From positions 1 through 64,000 of the forward strand of contig JAURVB010012973.1 in the NCBI GenBank assembly GCA_033002965.1: a stretch of 64,000 nt of DNA, in the 5' to 3' direction. Source of the DNA: Piper betle (taxonomy: Eukaryota > Streptophyta > Magnoliopsida > Piperales > Piperaceae). A program made the position numbers and the translations under genes. The notes below the pieces were generated by a model. That model did no database searches. It worked only from the letters and a program-made list of their open reading frames with translations, and was not told where the DNA came from. Positions 1 to 11,880 of the stretch are shown here, piece by piece. Each line of letters opens with the position of its first letter. Positions within the stretch are counted from its first letter, which is position 1.

Positions 1-2108
1 TAATAACACCAGCATTTCTTTTCTTGTCCATCTTCAAAAACAGGCAGAATGTCATAATCGAGCTTTCAATTACTCGACATAGATCACTGGCGAGGACAGA
101 AGAGCCCTGAAATACTCTTCAGCTTGGTTCTCTTCTACGTCCTCTTTCACCTCTATACCTAAATTGACGAAATAGTGACATTAAGCAACATTAGCAGTAT
201 AAATCCAACTAAAATTTCTATAAAATTCTTGGTGATTCAATCTCAACAAAGTTAAACACTGCAGTGAGCTAATAAACTTAATGGTGGAAGACTCATATCA
301 TGTATATAAGCCCCTTGAATAAATTATCCCACTTCTTGTCATTACCAATTAATCTGGTTCAAGAAAATATTTAGACCTTTACAATCTTATTTGACAATTC
401 TTCGTCTCATAATCATGCCAACCAAATGAGATGTGTTTTGCAACCTTCCATGTACACCATTCTCTACAATTTTCTTGAAGATTTACCTTATTTCCATCAT
501 TTTATCACCTAGTTCTCACAAACAAAGAGAATTTGTCTTCATATGATAAAAATATAAACATCTACATATGTAACATACATCACAAGAAGCTATATATATA
601 ACATAGCCTCAAGGAAACAGTGCATTACCCCTACCCATTAAAAAATGGCATTTGTTAGCTTAAAGGCATAAAAAATTACCTCGAAAATAAGGAACATGAA
701 GCAGCCTAGGCATAGATTTTCTAGTGCGAGCATAAATTTCCACTCTGTTTCCCTGTTCAAAGGGTTCGTTCTCTAAATACCTCTGCAGCAGCACATGAAA
801 CTGCTGGAATTGTTGAGCAGCATAGCCATAACAGCTAATATCATCAGGATCAGAGGCAATAATCTGACACAATTGCATGTACTGGCTGTGGAGAGCCTCC
901 CAACTCAGGCATACATGTGCTACATATGCTGTTTCGAGATCATAATACGGGTCCTGACGCAGTTGCAGTTGCTGTTGCTGTTGCAAGTGTTCACCATCAT
1001 CATCAAGCTCTCCTCCCTCTTAAGGGATAGGTTGCGAAATGCGGATGTTAGTTTCTTTGATGAAGATTTAGGTGATGGTGTTGTTGGATTCCAAGAAGCT
1101 GCATTAGGAAAATCAGCCAACAGGATTATGAGAAAAATCATCTATTATGGCAACAATAAGCCGAAAAGATGGAGGCCAACGAAATGCATGGGAGTTAGGA
1201 AATCCCATACCAAACAGAAGAAATGCTGGAATCCAGTTTTAAGACTGACTCTGTAACCATCGAGATGGTTAAAGTTCAAACATGACATGTTTGCTCAATG
1301 GAGCAGCATGCTACCTTCACACTCTTAGTATTTAGTAATGACATGAATTGAGCACTAGAAAAAATAACAATTCAAGCAAGCCCAGCCATCTTCTCTAATA
1401 AAGTGGCCTTCTTACAATAGTCATTGTCACTTTGAAACAATGCCACTTCCTGATCTACCAAAAATGGAAATGGGCTTTATCTTTTCAACTAAGCATGAAT
1501 CAATTAAACAAATAGTCATCAGTTTACAACCTATGACTAAAATATCACCTTTTCAGAAGCAGATAGAGAACAGACAGCAAACAGTGACATGAATCATAGA
1601 ATTGAACTGTATCGGCAACTTTTTCCTTGGTAACCTACCATGAAATTGAATAATCTTTACCTGCTTCACGCAGTGCATGAGCAATAACCTTGTCAAATGC
1701 CACCATATGCTCGCAATACTTATCATAAAGAGCCCCAAATCCACCATGTACATGATGGTCCTCGCCTTCTGATTCTCCCAAATCACTGAAACTCGAATCA
1801 TAGTCTGGGCAAGAGTCCTCAGGTATCAAAACCATGCAGCTGTTCCTCCTCAGCTCTTTCAATCTTCTCTTAACCTCATTGGCAATGAAATCGTCATCAT
1901 CTTCCTCACATTCCACTGCAGAATCAGCCGCATCTGATTTTGACAATCCTTCCACACTCTCGGCTTTCACTTCTCCCTCCAAGGATCTTCCATGGGCGCC
2001 AGCCGGATCCTTTTCCTCATTCAACACATGCGGCTTTCTGAACCTCTTCAACTTCAAGAAATTCATTTTATCCACAAAGCAACTCCGATTTAGCTTGTCA
2101 GCCACCTC
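1..2108 (-). CDS. DUF1666 family protein, partial, with two apparent frameshifts
   Basis: The translated exons resemble the plant DUF1666 family (Arabidopsis At3g20260-like), whose biochemical role is unknown. Splice sites give exon 2 at 2108-1661 (acceptor cgtag, donor gcag/gtaaag), exon 3 at 1098-680 (acceptor aatgcag, donor cgag/gtaatt) and exon 4 from 158 to the window edge (acceptor aatttag). The likely start is ATG at 2066 (MNFLKLKRFRKP); the frame is open a little further upstream only with a GTG. Family motifs are FGALYDKYCEHMVAFDK in exon 2, SSSKKLTSAFRNLSLKR and AYVAHVCLSWEALH in exon 3, and IESSIMTFCLFLKMDKK in exon 4. The reading frame slips near 1005-1015, after LSLKRE and before DDDGEHLQQ, and again near 115-120. 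Each slip is equivalent to a missing base. These may be assembly errors or true lesions; the rest is well conserved. The 3' end lies outside the window. Confidence 0.8.
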
Positions 2109-2285
2109 CTACGCCGTGAACCTAACCCAACATCAAAAATGCTGACTACATCACTATTAGTGACAAATGAGCTTCAACTTCCATCACAGAAGTAAAAGCA
2201 AAAGCATCACAGATCCATTAACAACCATGGGTGCAACAAAATGATTAAAAAAAACTAAGAACTGAACAAACAAGACCCACCTTAC

Positions 2286-2560
2286 CTTCTCCACACACAA
2301 AGACATCTACTCCCACCCCCAGGAGCAGCAGCAATCAAACTCTCATTCAAACAAATGGAAAACTCGAAACGGGCAAAGACATCAACTTTCCGGACAGATC
2401 TAAGCAAAGGCGGCCAAGACCCATATTCACCACGAAGAATCAAGCCAGTTGGAAACAGCATCACAAACCCACATGCAGACGCCGACGGTGGGAGCAAGAG
2501 ATGGCAGGAAACGGGCAGAGCGTTTAAATGGTGGCCACCATTGCTTTAAAAAAACACTGC
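2286..2560 (-). other. Probable non-coding first exon (5' UTR) of the DUF1666 gene
   Basis: On the minus strand a consensus donor (gagaag/gtaagg) lies at 2286/2285. The frame upstream of the DUF1666 start closes at a TAG that forms part of the acceptor at 2109-2110. An intron of about 176 bp therefore separates a leader exon from the coding exon. The upstream end near 2560 is a guess from the change to promoter-like sequence. No coding potential is seen here. Confidence 0.45.
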
Positions 2561-3913
2561 TTTTACTATGTGGTGAAGCTCAAAGTTTGCGACTGTGAGG
2601 GAAGTAGAGTACGAGGCATTGAATGGCGTAGAGAGACGTGGAGGTTTGTCAAAGAGAGAGGACAGGCTTAGGCTGCAGGACAGAGAGACGCCATGAGAGC
2701 ACCTCGCCAAAGCTTTTCTCCGATTTCACGTAAACGCCCCTCGTAGACGTTCGTGTGTTAAATATAAAAAATATATATTAGAAAATATCTGGTCATGACC
2801 TATTTAAAAATAAATTTTCGTTTAATAATAAAATAAATTATACAATAATTAAATATTTTCAATATACATTTTAATTGATTTTAATTTTAAAAATAGATCT
2901 TAATTGAAGATATATCATAGTTGTTTAATTTATGATTATTTTTAATTTTTATTATATTTTAATTAATTAAATCTCTTAATTTTAATTATATGTCAATATT
3001 ATTAGATTCTCCGTAAATGTTATTATTATTTTATAAAAATGAATATGAATATTATTTGGTCAATATATTTACCGGGGACATGTAATTTTTATTCAATATT
3101 TTTTATAAAAAATTTGACTTTAAAGGTTATCAATTTATTTATTTTTTAAATTTGAAATCTAAATTATAAGAGTTATACATTAACAATATGAATAATTGTG
3201 ACATAAAGTTTATAATTATATAAAAATATACTTTTTACTCTTCTAATATTAAATAAAGTATTTTTTAAAAAATATAGTAAATTTAATATCTAAATTTTAA
3301 ATCAAACATTAAGTCAAATATTTTCTCTTAATATAAATCTTGATTTTAAATTTTTTTGACCTTTTTTTTGCACAAAAATTGAACTCATATTTTGTATCAG
3401 GTGTGTACTTTACTAATCGACTAGTTTAATTTTAAGAAAATAAATTAATAAACATTAAAATGTTTCAACCAATTCAAACTAATTATTATTTGTAAATTTA
3501 AATTTTAAATATTTAAACCCGGGTAGTTAATTTTACTTAATTCTGCATTTATTAAAATTTCCAATCATTTTATTGATAAATATGGGCAAGGGTATTTTAG
3601 TCATCTAACAACAGAAAAAAGCGCCATTTGGGGGTTTGGACCGCGTTCAACGGCTCGAAATTCAAAGAAATGGAATTCCTATACATTAGCCTAACAATCC
3701 TCATCCACGAGACGTATATAAGATGCTCTTCTATTGGCCACCTTAATGGGCCGACGAAAAGTTTTTGGACTTGTATGAGCCAAATGGGCCCATCTTTTCG
3801 AGAGGGAGTGGGCTTCGTACTATTTTTTGGGCCCGCATCGAAGAGAAAGATTCTATTGTACGGCACCGACATTTTCACGGGATTCAGATTCTGTTGACCA
3901 GACAACGTTCGGA
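2561..3913. other. AT-rich spacer with no gene seen; DUF1666 promoter side
   Basis: From about 2760 to 3590 the sequence is almost pure A/T with short homopolymers and no coherent reading frame. 3590-3913 is more balanced and contains several TGGGCC/GGGCCC-type motifs (near 3748, 3785 and 3828). Such motifs are common in plant promoters, but they lie over 1 kb from the DUF1666 leader, so no promoter is assigned. Confidence 0.5.
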
Positions 3914-3924
3914 CCCACCACTTA

Positions 3925-6374
3925 CGAAAATACTGTGCTGCGCTGCCGTGTTTTGGCAGCGCAGGCAGCGTTTTCGGATTTGGACCGTTGGATCAAAATC
4001 CAACGGTCCAAATCCATCCTTTGTTTTTCCCCCCTCCCCACGTTTTCTCCTGCCCAGGGCGTTGCCGGATTCCGCCGCCGCCGCCCCGCCCGCCACCGCC
4101 GCCCCGTCTGCCGCCGCGCCCCCGCCCGCAGCCCTGCCCCCACCCCCGCCCCGTCCGCCGCCGCGTCCCCCGCCCGCAGCCTTCCCCCCTGTTTCCCCTG
4201 CCCCCTCCGCCGCCTCGCCCCCGCCCACCCCCTGCCCGTAGCCGTCCCCACCCACCGCCCCTGTTTCTCCTGCCCCCTCCGCCGCCTCGCCCCCGCCCGC
4301 CCCCTGCCCGGTTCCCCGTCCCCCCCGCCGCCTGTTTCGCCCCACCCCCGCCGCGGCCCCGCCCGCCCCTGCCCTGTTTTCGCCACCCTCCCCGGCCGCC
4401 CGTTTCGCCCCCACCCTCGCCGCCGCCCCGCCCGTCGACCAAGCTCCTCCCCGCCGTCTGCTGCACTGGCCACCTCCTCGCCGGCGTCACCTGCTTCACC
4501 GCCGGCGGTGGCGCCACAAAACACCGGGAAAGAAGGAGCAATGGCATTTTCGTAATAAAAATTTGACTCGCTCCTGACTCGAGTCAAATTTACGAAATAA
4601 ATTTTAAAAATAAAATATAATAAAATAAAAACTTGACTTGCTCCTGACTCTCAAGTTAATTTTATAAAATAATTTTTTAAAATAAAATAATCTAAAATAA
4701 AAATTTGATTCGCTCCCCGCTGACGCCGCTGCTTGCCGACCACCTCCCTGCCGCCACCCACACCCTGCCCCTATTTCTATTACCAAAATACTCTCCCCTA
4801 TTTCCGATTAAGTAAAATTTTTATTACAATTTTACCCTCCCGTGTTCCCCCCCCGCTCTCTCTCGCCGCGCCACCCCCTGTCGGCGAGTTCGTGCCACCC
4901 CCTGCCGGCGACCTTGCCGCCAGCAGCGCGTTGGCCAACAATGTCGCCGCCTCGGGGCTGGATAGGCTTGTTGGGAAATGTGCGGCCCCAGTTTCGTGTA
5001 GGACCGAATAAAGTTTTTATTACAAAATTATTTTATTTTTTAAATTTATTTCATAATATTGAATCGATCTCGTGCGAGATCGAATCAAATATTTATTATA
5101 AAAAAATTTTATTTTTTTATTTATTTCGTAATATTGATTCGATCTCGTGCGAGATCGAATCAAGTATTTATTTATTATAAATTTTTATTTATTTATTTAT
5201 TTCTTAATGGCGGCGGGCAGGGGCCGACGGCGGCTGGCAGGGGCGGTGACGGGAGGCTGAAAGTGGGTGGGGGGGGGAGGAGGGATGGGGTGGGTTGATT
5301 GTGGACCGTTGGATTAGATCCAACGGTCCACAATAGGGATTGGGTGCGAGATCGAATCATGTGCGGGACCGAGTCAAGTTTTTATTACAAAATAACTTTA
5401 TTACTAAATAAATTTTTATTACAAAATAAATTTTAAAAAAATAAAATAATTCCGTAATAAATTATTTTAACTCGAGTCCGATTAAGTAAAATTTTTATTA
5501 CCAAAATACTCTCCTCTATTTCTTCCTCATTTTTTTGGCGCGCCACCCCTGCCGGCGAGATCGTACGAGATCGAATCAAGTATTTATTATAAAAAAAATT
5601 ATTTTTTTATTTATTTCATAATATTGACTCGATCTCGTGCGAGATCGAATCAAATATTTATTATAAAAAAATTATTTTTTAAATTTATTTCGTAATATTA
5701 ACACGAGTCAGGACCGAGTAAAGTTTTTATTACGATTTTACCCTCCCGTGTTCCCCCCGCTCTCTCTCGCCGCGCCACCCCACCTCCGGCGACGTCGCCT
5801 CCGGCCACCTCGCCGCCGGCCGTTCGCTGGCAACACTGTCGTCGCGTCGCCCGCGGGGGCTAAGGGCCGCGGCTTGGGGGAGGGGCCGCGCCTGCGGGCG
5901 GGGACGGGGGCGACGCGTCTGTGGGTGGGGATGGGGGCGATGCTTCTGCTGGCAGGGGCGGGGGTGCGCCGCGGCGCCGGGCGAGGGAGGGGGGCCGCGG
6001 CTGGCCCGGGCAGGGGGGAGTGGTGAGGGGGAAACGCGGTGGGCGGGGGGGGGGCCGCGGCTGCGGGCAGGGGCTGGGGCGGATGGTGGCGGCCGGGGGA
6101 AAAAACGGAACCGAGATCGGGCCGAGGGCGGTGGGTGGCTGCGAGCAGGGCCGGGGCCGAGGGCGGGACGGGGTTGGGGGTGCCGGGCTGGGCCGGGCAG
6201 CAGCGGAATCCGGCAGGACGCGGCGGAATCCGGCGAGGGGCGGAATCCGGAAGAGAAACAGGGAGGGGGGGAAAAACGAAATTTTATTTTGGGCCGTTGG
6301 ATTTCGATCCAACGGCCCAAAAACAAAAGCGCTGTCTGCGCTGCCAAAACACGGCAGCGCAGCACAGTGCGACT
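3925..6374. mobile_element. GC-rich foldback / Mutator-like non-autonomous element
   Basis: The ends form a near-perfect inverted repeat of about 39 bp: 3932-3970 (actgtgctgcgctgccgtg...) against 6330-6368. Just inside each end is a hairpin built on ccgttggat...atccaacgg (about 3984-4011 and 6294-6319), with a third such hairpin in the middle (about 5303-5332). The left interior is C-rich (CCGCCG runs, 4070-4500) and the right interior G-rich (5870-6260), so the whole element is a quasi-palindrome. An 11-bp direct repeat, cccaccactta, lies at 3914-3924 and 6375-6385. This fits the 9-11 bp duplication made by Mutator-like elements, although 6-7 bp separate it from the inverted repeat. No transposase is seen. 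The long proline- or glycine-rich open frames are a by-product of base composition. Confidence 0.75.
5010..5710. repeat. Internal direct repeats with an 18-bp palindrome
   Basis: Copies of roughly 80-90 bp carry cgatctcgtgcgagatcg, a palindrome with a 2-bp centre, followed by aatcaa and an A/T tract ending in tttattacgaaa-like sequence. Clear copies are at about 5064-5081, 5139-5156 and 5629-5646, with partial copies near 5345 and 5560. A further segment starting ttttaccctcccgtgttcccc occurs at about 4830 and again at about 5735. The region looks like amplified filler inside the foldback element. Confidence 0.65.
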
Positions 6375-6385
6375 CCCACCACTTA

Positions 6386-6744
6386 TTCATTACATGAGAT
6401 TCAAACTTAAATCTATTTTTATTTTTTCCCTATCTTCGTAAGAATAAAGAACAGTGTCTTCAATGTAACTTCAAAAGTCTAAAAAATAAATCCTTTTTGA
6501 CAAAAAACAAATCAAAGTAATTTTGAAGTACCTATATTGTAAGAATATATTTTCCCAAACAAGTATATATAGTGTTATTATGTACCTCATTTGTATAGAA
6601 AAATATAAATCACTTAATCACAAGCAATTTAAAAGCATGCATACAATTGATAAAGACAGTGTCATTGTTAACTATGACAGATTAAGGGCAACCAGATGAT
6701 TAGCTGAAACCGAGGCTGCTCAGTTATGAAGGCTATGTGCTAAT
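6386..6744. other. Spacer between foldback element and chromovirus
   Basis: This is AT-rich sequence without a recognisable gene. The last five bases (6740-6744, ctaat) are the left target-site copy of the chromovirus that follows. Confidence 0.5.
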
Positions 6745-7969
6745 TGTTATCGGCGTGAGTATGGGACGTGCTGAGAGCTAGGGTTTGGAAATTGTTCTTA
6801 GTTATCTCACATCCGAGACGGGTAGTAGGAAATTGTTATAGTTGCAAGCATGATTGACCATGCAACCAAGGCATGCCAAGGAAATTTTGGATCAAGAGTT
6901 GCCGATAAGGATGCTGACGCGTTTATCCTTATTAATAACGAGCGAGAAAAGTTAGTTACAACAACCTTTAGTTATGCAGATATATGGACGTTAGGATATT
7001 GGAAGTTGCTAGGCGGTTACAACTAACTCCAATTGCTAAACGTGGATATAATCTCATTCGGGTGCAAGATCTAAGATTTGGATCCTGCATATGGATATTG
7101 AAAGATTGCTACAAAGGTGTAACAAACACAAAGATCTCTATATTAAGGGACATGCCTTTGTGTAGAGGAAGAACAAACTTGCAATTGTGAAAAATCTTTG
7201 AGTGGAGAAAGAGATAACTTTGATCGAACTAAGTAGATGCGCGAAGCTGTCGTGACTAGTTCTTTAGAGTCAAGGGCTGGGACTTCAAGGGAACTGTCGG
7301 GTAGTCTTCTGCCGGATCAAGGTACACAATTCCTATTTCAGGACATGCTTGTATTTCTAGTTGAGGAAATTACACGTAAACAAGTCGACCGTGGGTGGTG
7401 GCTTGGGGTCGTGCATGTGAGGACACATTGTGAGTGGGGTACTCGGCTATTCTCACAACTCCCTATCGAGGAAAGGAGGTAGGGCGTGGGGTTTGCATGT
7501 CCACACTAGCCATGCAGTTAGGTAGGGTGTCTACTTGTTTCCTCTGTTTCAGCATTGTAGTGGTAAGGTTGGAGTAGGTTCCCGTAACTGGTGTGCTCGT
7601 CGACATCTGTTGAGCGATGGTGAGCAATAGCTAAGGTCTTGAATTCAGATCTTGTGAACCGAAGGGTAATCGGTTTGACGATCGAACACATAGTACCTTT
7701 CACGACTGCGTATTAGCAGTCATCACTGCATATTCCTACGTGAGTGGTTGGCTGGTAGAATTATTGGTACAATCAACTAGACCTGGCGTCCAACAGTTGG
7801 GTGCAGTCTTGTGTCCAGAGTGCTTGTCGCATGTGATATTGTTGCTTCTTTGTTGTAGTGTTTTGTGGAAAGCTGCGTGCTTGTGGAAGGCTAGTGTTTT
7901 AAGGAGGAAATACACAGCACGGTTGTGGTTTAGGGACGAAAAATTCTACCCTAGAGTAACCCTATGACA
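6745..7969 (+). repeat. 5' LTR of the chromovirus
   Basis: It begins TGTTATCGGCGTGAG and ends CCTATGACA. It matches the split 3' LTR block by block: 6766-7230 against about 19630-20650, and 7240-7969 against 23283-24018. The 3' copy contains extra sequence at 19690-20270 that is absent or shortened here, so the two copies differ by indels as well as substitutions. Confidence 0.8.
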
Positions 7970-7970
7970 G

Positions 7971-7987
7971 AAGGTATCAAAGCTGTG
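7971..7987 (+). promoter_or_regulatory. Primer-binding site (tRNA-Met type), decayed
   Basis: Directly after the 5' LTR, aaggtatcaaagctgtg resembles the complement of the initiator tRNA-Met 3' end (canonical tggtatcagagc), with two or three changes. The position two bases after the LTR end supports the LTR boundary. Confidence 0.65.
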
Positions 7988-8385
7988 TTTTAGCACATCA
8001 CAAGTGCAGGTTCTAGGGGGAACCTCTACGTCGTTGCCAATAAGCCAATCCGAGTATGGACACACGATCTACCGAGAACCTCAGGGAGAGGTTGGCACGG
8101 CTAGAAGTATTGGTAGGAGGGCCTCACCGACAGTGGAGACGTGCATACCGTCTTCGATCAACTGCAGTCCTTAACAGAAGGGTTGTTGGACTTTAATACT
8201 TGGGTAGAAACACCACCGAGCCTAAGCAGTTCAAGGGAAACGGTAGAGATGCTGGGAGCACTCTGGGCTGCATATGATGCTTTACATGCAAATGTAGCAT
8301 TGTTGAAGTAGGTGTTTATGTTACAGCCCCAACATGGAGTTGTTGATCGTGTAGTGGAAGAAAGCTCAATCATGGGAAGGCTCAA

Positions 8386-9706
8386 TGTAAAACCCAGAGA
8401 AAAATAATTAGGTTATTTATAGTGTTTTGTAAATCTTAGAACAAATCATAAATAATATTTAATTAAATTAATTCTTAAAAAATTAATATCATAAATCATT
8501 AATTAAAACCTTTAGAGTACTGGTACAATAATTTTAAATAAGTTTTATTTGTTAAATTTTTGGGATTTGGACCCATTTGCATTAATTTAATAGTCAATTT
8601 TTTTAGTTATCACACAAATTAATATAATTATGAGTGATTACGTTCTTTTTTATAAAATTTAATGTAATGACTTCTTGAATTTCACACATATTAATAAAGT
8701 TTAATATAGTAACTTCTTTAATTCCACGTATATTCTTCTATATAAATGAGAGTTCTGTTGATGCTAAATGAAATATCCTCTAGATAGTTTGTGAGCACAT
8801 TTCACTCACAAATAGAAGGCTTTAGGATTGTGTGCCATAGTTACGGGTTCCTCATCACAATACTAGGTCCATATAATTACTCGAAATGTTATATATTCTT
8901 ATGTGGGAGTCTTGACATGGGGCAACACCCTTAAAATTACTATGTTGGAGTCCCGACATGGGGTAGCACCCTTAAAATTACTATTTGGGAGTCCCGACAC
9001 GGGGTAGCACCCTTAAAAATTACTATGTGAGAGTCCTGATATGGGAAGCACCCTTAAAAATTAATATGTGGGAGTCCTGACACAGGATAGTACCCTTAAA
9101 AATTACTATGTGGGAGTCCCGACACGAGGTAGCACCCTTAAATACCTGCCCCCATGCCGAAAGGGGTGACAGGGCGCAGTGGCGTAAGACAGCTCATTAT
9201 GCACTTGTGATACCGAGAGGATGATTCAATGACAAAGATCGGTAATTACAGGCCAAGGGCTACGTAGTGTGTCTGCGCATACATGGGATTGTAGCTGGAC
9301 GGGCGGCCACCCTCCCCCACATATTAAGAGCTCAGTATAGGCTCATAATCACTAAAAGACATAATTAATGATGTTGTGGAATATATTAATTGTTTCTTGT
9401 AATTATATAACTTAATGTTTTTATCACTAATGCAGAATTGCCTCCGCAGGTATGAGCATGAAAAGATTGGTAGAATTGGGACAGCTGGAGGACTCTGTTA
9501 TTAGACTATTCCTTTCTCTAGATTGTTTGCATGACAGTGAGATTTTGGTTCGGTTTATAGGCTTAGATTATTCCGAGCATTTGTATATTAAATTTATTGT
9601 TATGGATTATTTAAAATCTTGACAATTAATAGAAAATTAATTTACGAGACACTTAGTTTCATATAGTAACACTTGGCCCGTAGCTCGGAACGGGCAGGTC
9701 GTTACA
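8386..9706 (+). mobile_element. Solo LTR inserted in gag (TSD ctcaa)
   Basis: The insert begins TGTAAAACCCAGAG and ends CAGGTCGTTACA. It is flanked by perfect ctcaa duplications (8381-8385 and 9707-9711), and removing it with one duplication rejoins the Gag frame at ...MGRL/K-VPEPKKF. At 1321 bp with no internal region, it is best read as a solo LTR left by unequal recombination. Its ends resemble those of the solo LTR at 12105-17677. Confidence 0.85.
8903..9147 (+). repeat. About 41-bp tandem repeat, six copies
   Basis: Six imperfect copies of gtgggagtcccgacacgggg followed by tagcacccttaaaaattactat run head to tail inside the solo LTR. Differences between copies are mostly C/T and G/A changes. 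Confidence 0.8.
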
Positions 9707-10541
9707 CTCAAGGTGCCGAGCCAAAGAAGTTTGAGGGGACTAGGTTGACCAAGGACCTAGAGAACTTCATCTGGGACATGCAAGAGTACTTCCTCACATC
9801 TGAAAAGATACCCGAAGAGATGCAGATTTATATGGCCAGCATGTTTATGTCGGGGGATGCCAAATTATGGTATCGAACTTGCACCTAGGAAGATGAGAAT
9901 GCTGGTCGACCCCGTATAGAGACTTGGGAAACCCTAAAATGGGAGCTTTGGGAATAGTTTTTGCCAACCATTACCACCAGGGTGGCAAGGGGTCATCTCA
10001 AGAGGTTGACTCAAACCAGAACAGTGAGGGAATATGTCAAGGAATTCAGCTCTTGTATCCTGGATATTAAGAATATGTTTGAGGAGGATAAGTTGTTCAA
10101 CTTCATCACAGGTTTGTAGCCTTGGATACAATTGGAATTGAAAAGACAGAAAATACAGGATTTACCTATAGCTTTGGCGGCTGCCGATACTTTGGTGGAC
10201 TTCAAGCTGACTATGGGAGTAAAGGATGAGAACTCTAGCAAGAAGACCACAACAAGCAAGGACAGTAAACAGAATGGCAAGGAGAAGCCGTTGAAGTGGC
10301 CAAAGAAGAAGAAACCCAGATTTAGGCCAGGTAATAGGGACCGGATACCTAATGTGAGGAAGTGCTGGTGTTTTCTATGCAATGGACCTCATCGAGCTAA
10401 GGAGTGTCCAACCAAGGGCAAGATTAGTGCTATGGTTGCAGCTATAGACCAAGAACAGGAGGAAGAGCCTTCGCCCGATCATCTACCTCTTAGATAATTG
10501 GGGCGATAAGTGTTGGACGTACGACTTCAGGGAGAGCCGGC

Positions 10542-11880
10542 TTGATGTATTTTTCAATGGTAGTGAATGGGAGGAAGGTTTTAGTCTTGATAGACATTGG
10601 TACAATGCACAATTTCGTTTCCAAGGGGATGACTATGGAATTAGGGCTGAAGATCAGAATCAACACTAGTAGGATTAAAGTGGTCAACTCACAGGCTAGA
10701 CAAGTGGATGGAATTTCTAGGAATGTGAAAGGCTGCATGGAGGATTATGAGGGATGGATAGACCTGATGGTTATAGAAATGGACGACTTCAATCTAATCA
10801 TTGGGATGCCTTCATGAGGATTGCCGGTGTGGGTGTGTTCCCACAGCTTGGAGGAATACTGATCATGGACAAGGTGGGTGTAAGCTTTGTTCGTGGCTAT
10901 GGAGGTCCTTCGAGGGTTGAGGACCGCATCGTCAGTAAGGAGCAGCTGTCGGCAGTGTGGGCTGCTCGAGGATGCAAGAAAGGTGTCTTGACTTATCTTG
11001 CGGTGATGGTGGAGATCCAACCAGAACGTTTGGTGGGCGTGCCAGATTCATTGGTAGGACTGCTGGACGAGTTTTCAAATGTGATGCCTACTGAATTGCC
11101 AGACGGGTTACCTCCCAGCAGATCGGTTGAGCACTGGATCGAGTTGGTGGCAGGGGCAAGAGCATTAGCAAAGGCGCCATATAGGATGTCGCCTAAGGAA
11201 CTCACAAAACTGAAAATCCAGCTATGGGAGCTACTAGATTCGAGGAAAATTTAGCCATCAATTGCACCATATGGGGTGCCTATTCTGTTCTAGGAGAAAA
11301 CAGATGGATCATTAAGACTATACGTCGACTACAGGGGACTGAATAAGGTAACTATAAAGAACAAGTACCTAGTTCCTTTAATAGTTGACTTGTTTGATAG
11401 ACTTAGTGGAGCAAGGGTGTTTGCTAAGCTGGACCTGAGGTCGGGATATTGACAAGTCCGGATTGCGCCGAAAGACGTCCCGAAAATGACTATGGTAACG
11501 AGTATGGGTCATTCGAGTTCCTTGTTATGCTATTTGGGTTAACTAATGCACCAACTACTTTCTACAACCTTATGAATGATGTCTTTCATGACTTCATTAA
11601 TAATCTTGTAGTGGTGTACTTGGATGACATAGTTGTGTATAATGAGTCCATGCGAGGAGCATTGGGGCACCTGAGACGCCTGAGGGAGCATGAGCTTTTT
11701 GTGAAAAAGGAAAAGTGTGATTTTGGCTTAAGGGAGATCAAATTCCTAGGGCATCGAATTGGCCATGGGAAGGTGCGAATGGAGGAATCCAAGGTGAAAG
11801 CCATAATAGAGTGGCCGGAGCCAACGAAGGTGACGGAGTTGAGGAGCTTCTTGGGTTTGGCCAACTTACTATAGGAAGTT
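10542..11880 (+). pseudogene. Chromovirus pol: protease and reverse transcriptase, broken
   Basis: 10542-10814 is an aspartic protease whose active site has decayed (IDIGTMHNF where the family has a DTGA-type motif); it ends in the ...NLIIGMPS region. From about 10818 a linker leads into the reverse transcriptase N-terminus (FSNVMPTELPDGLPPSR, then APYRMSPKEL). The core has [34 protein letters not shown] and the catalytic YLDD box (VVVYLDDIVVY, about 11611-11643). It ends at RSFLGLAN-YYRK near 11880, where another insertion begins. Stops interrupt at about 11252, 11294 and 11449, with frameshifts near 10815 and 11870. RNase H is absent. Confidence 0.8.

Larger units (their letters stand above)
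8056..10497 (+). pseudogene. Chromovirus gag, broken
   Basis: This encoded the Gag structural protein. The first part (8056-8385) reads as a short coiled-coil-like N-terminus across several frames. It is cut by a solo LTR and resumes at 9707 with VPEPKKFEGT, followed by ENFIWDMQEYF, a typical Gag core. A CCHC zinc knuckle (CFLCNGPHRAKEC) lies at about 10371-10409. In-frame stops occur at about 9886, 9955 and 10118, and frames change in the first part. A basic stretch (KWPKKKKPRFRPG) precedes the knuckle. Confidence 0.75.

Noticed and set aside
3827..4587. Long proline/arginine-rich and glycine-rich open frames on both strands
   Set aside because: They lie in CCGCCG/CCCCGCC low-complexity sequence inside the foldback element; all frames are open together, and no start, splice or domain supports a gene.
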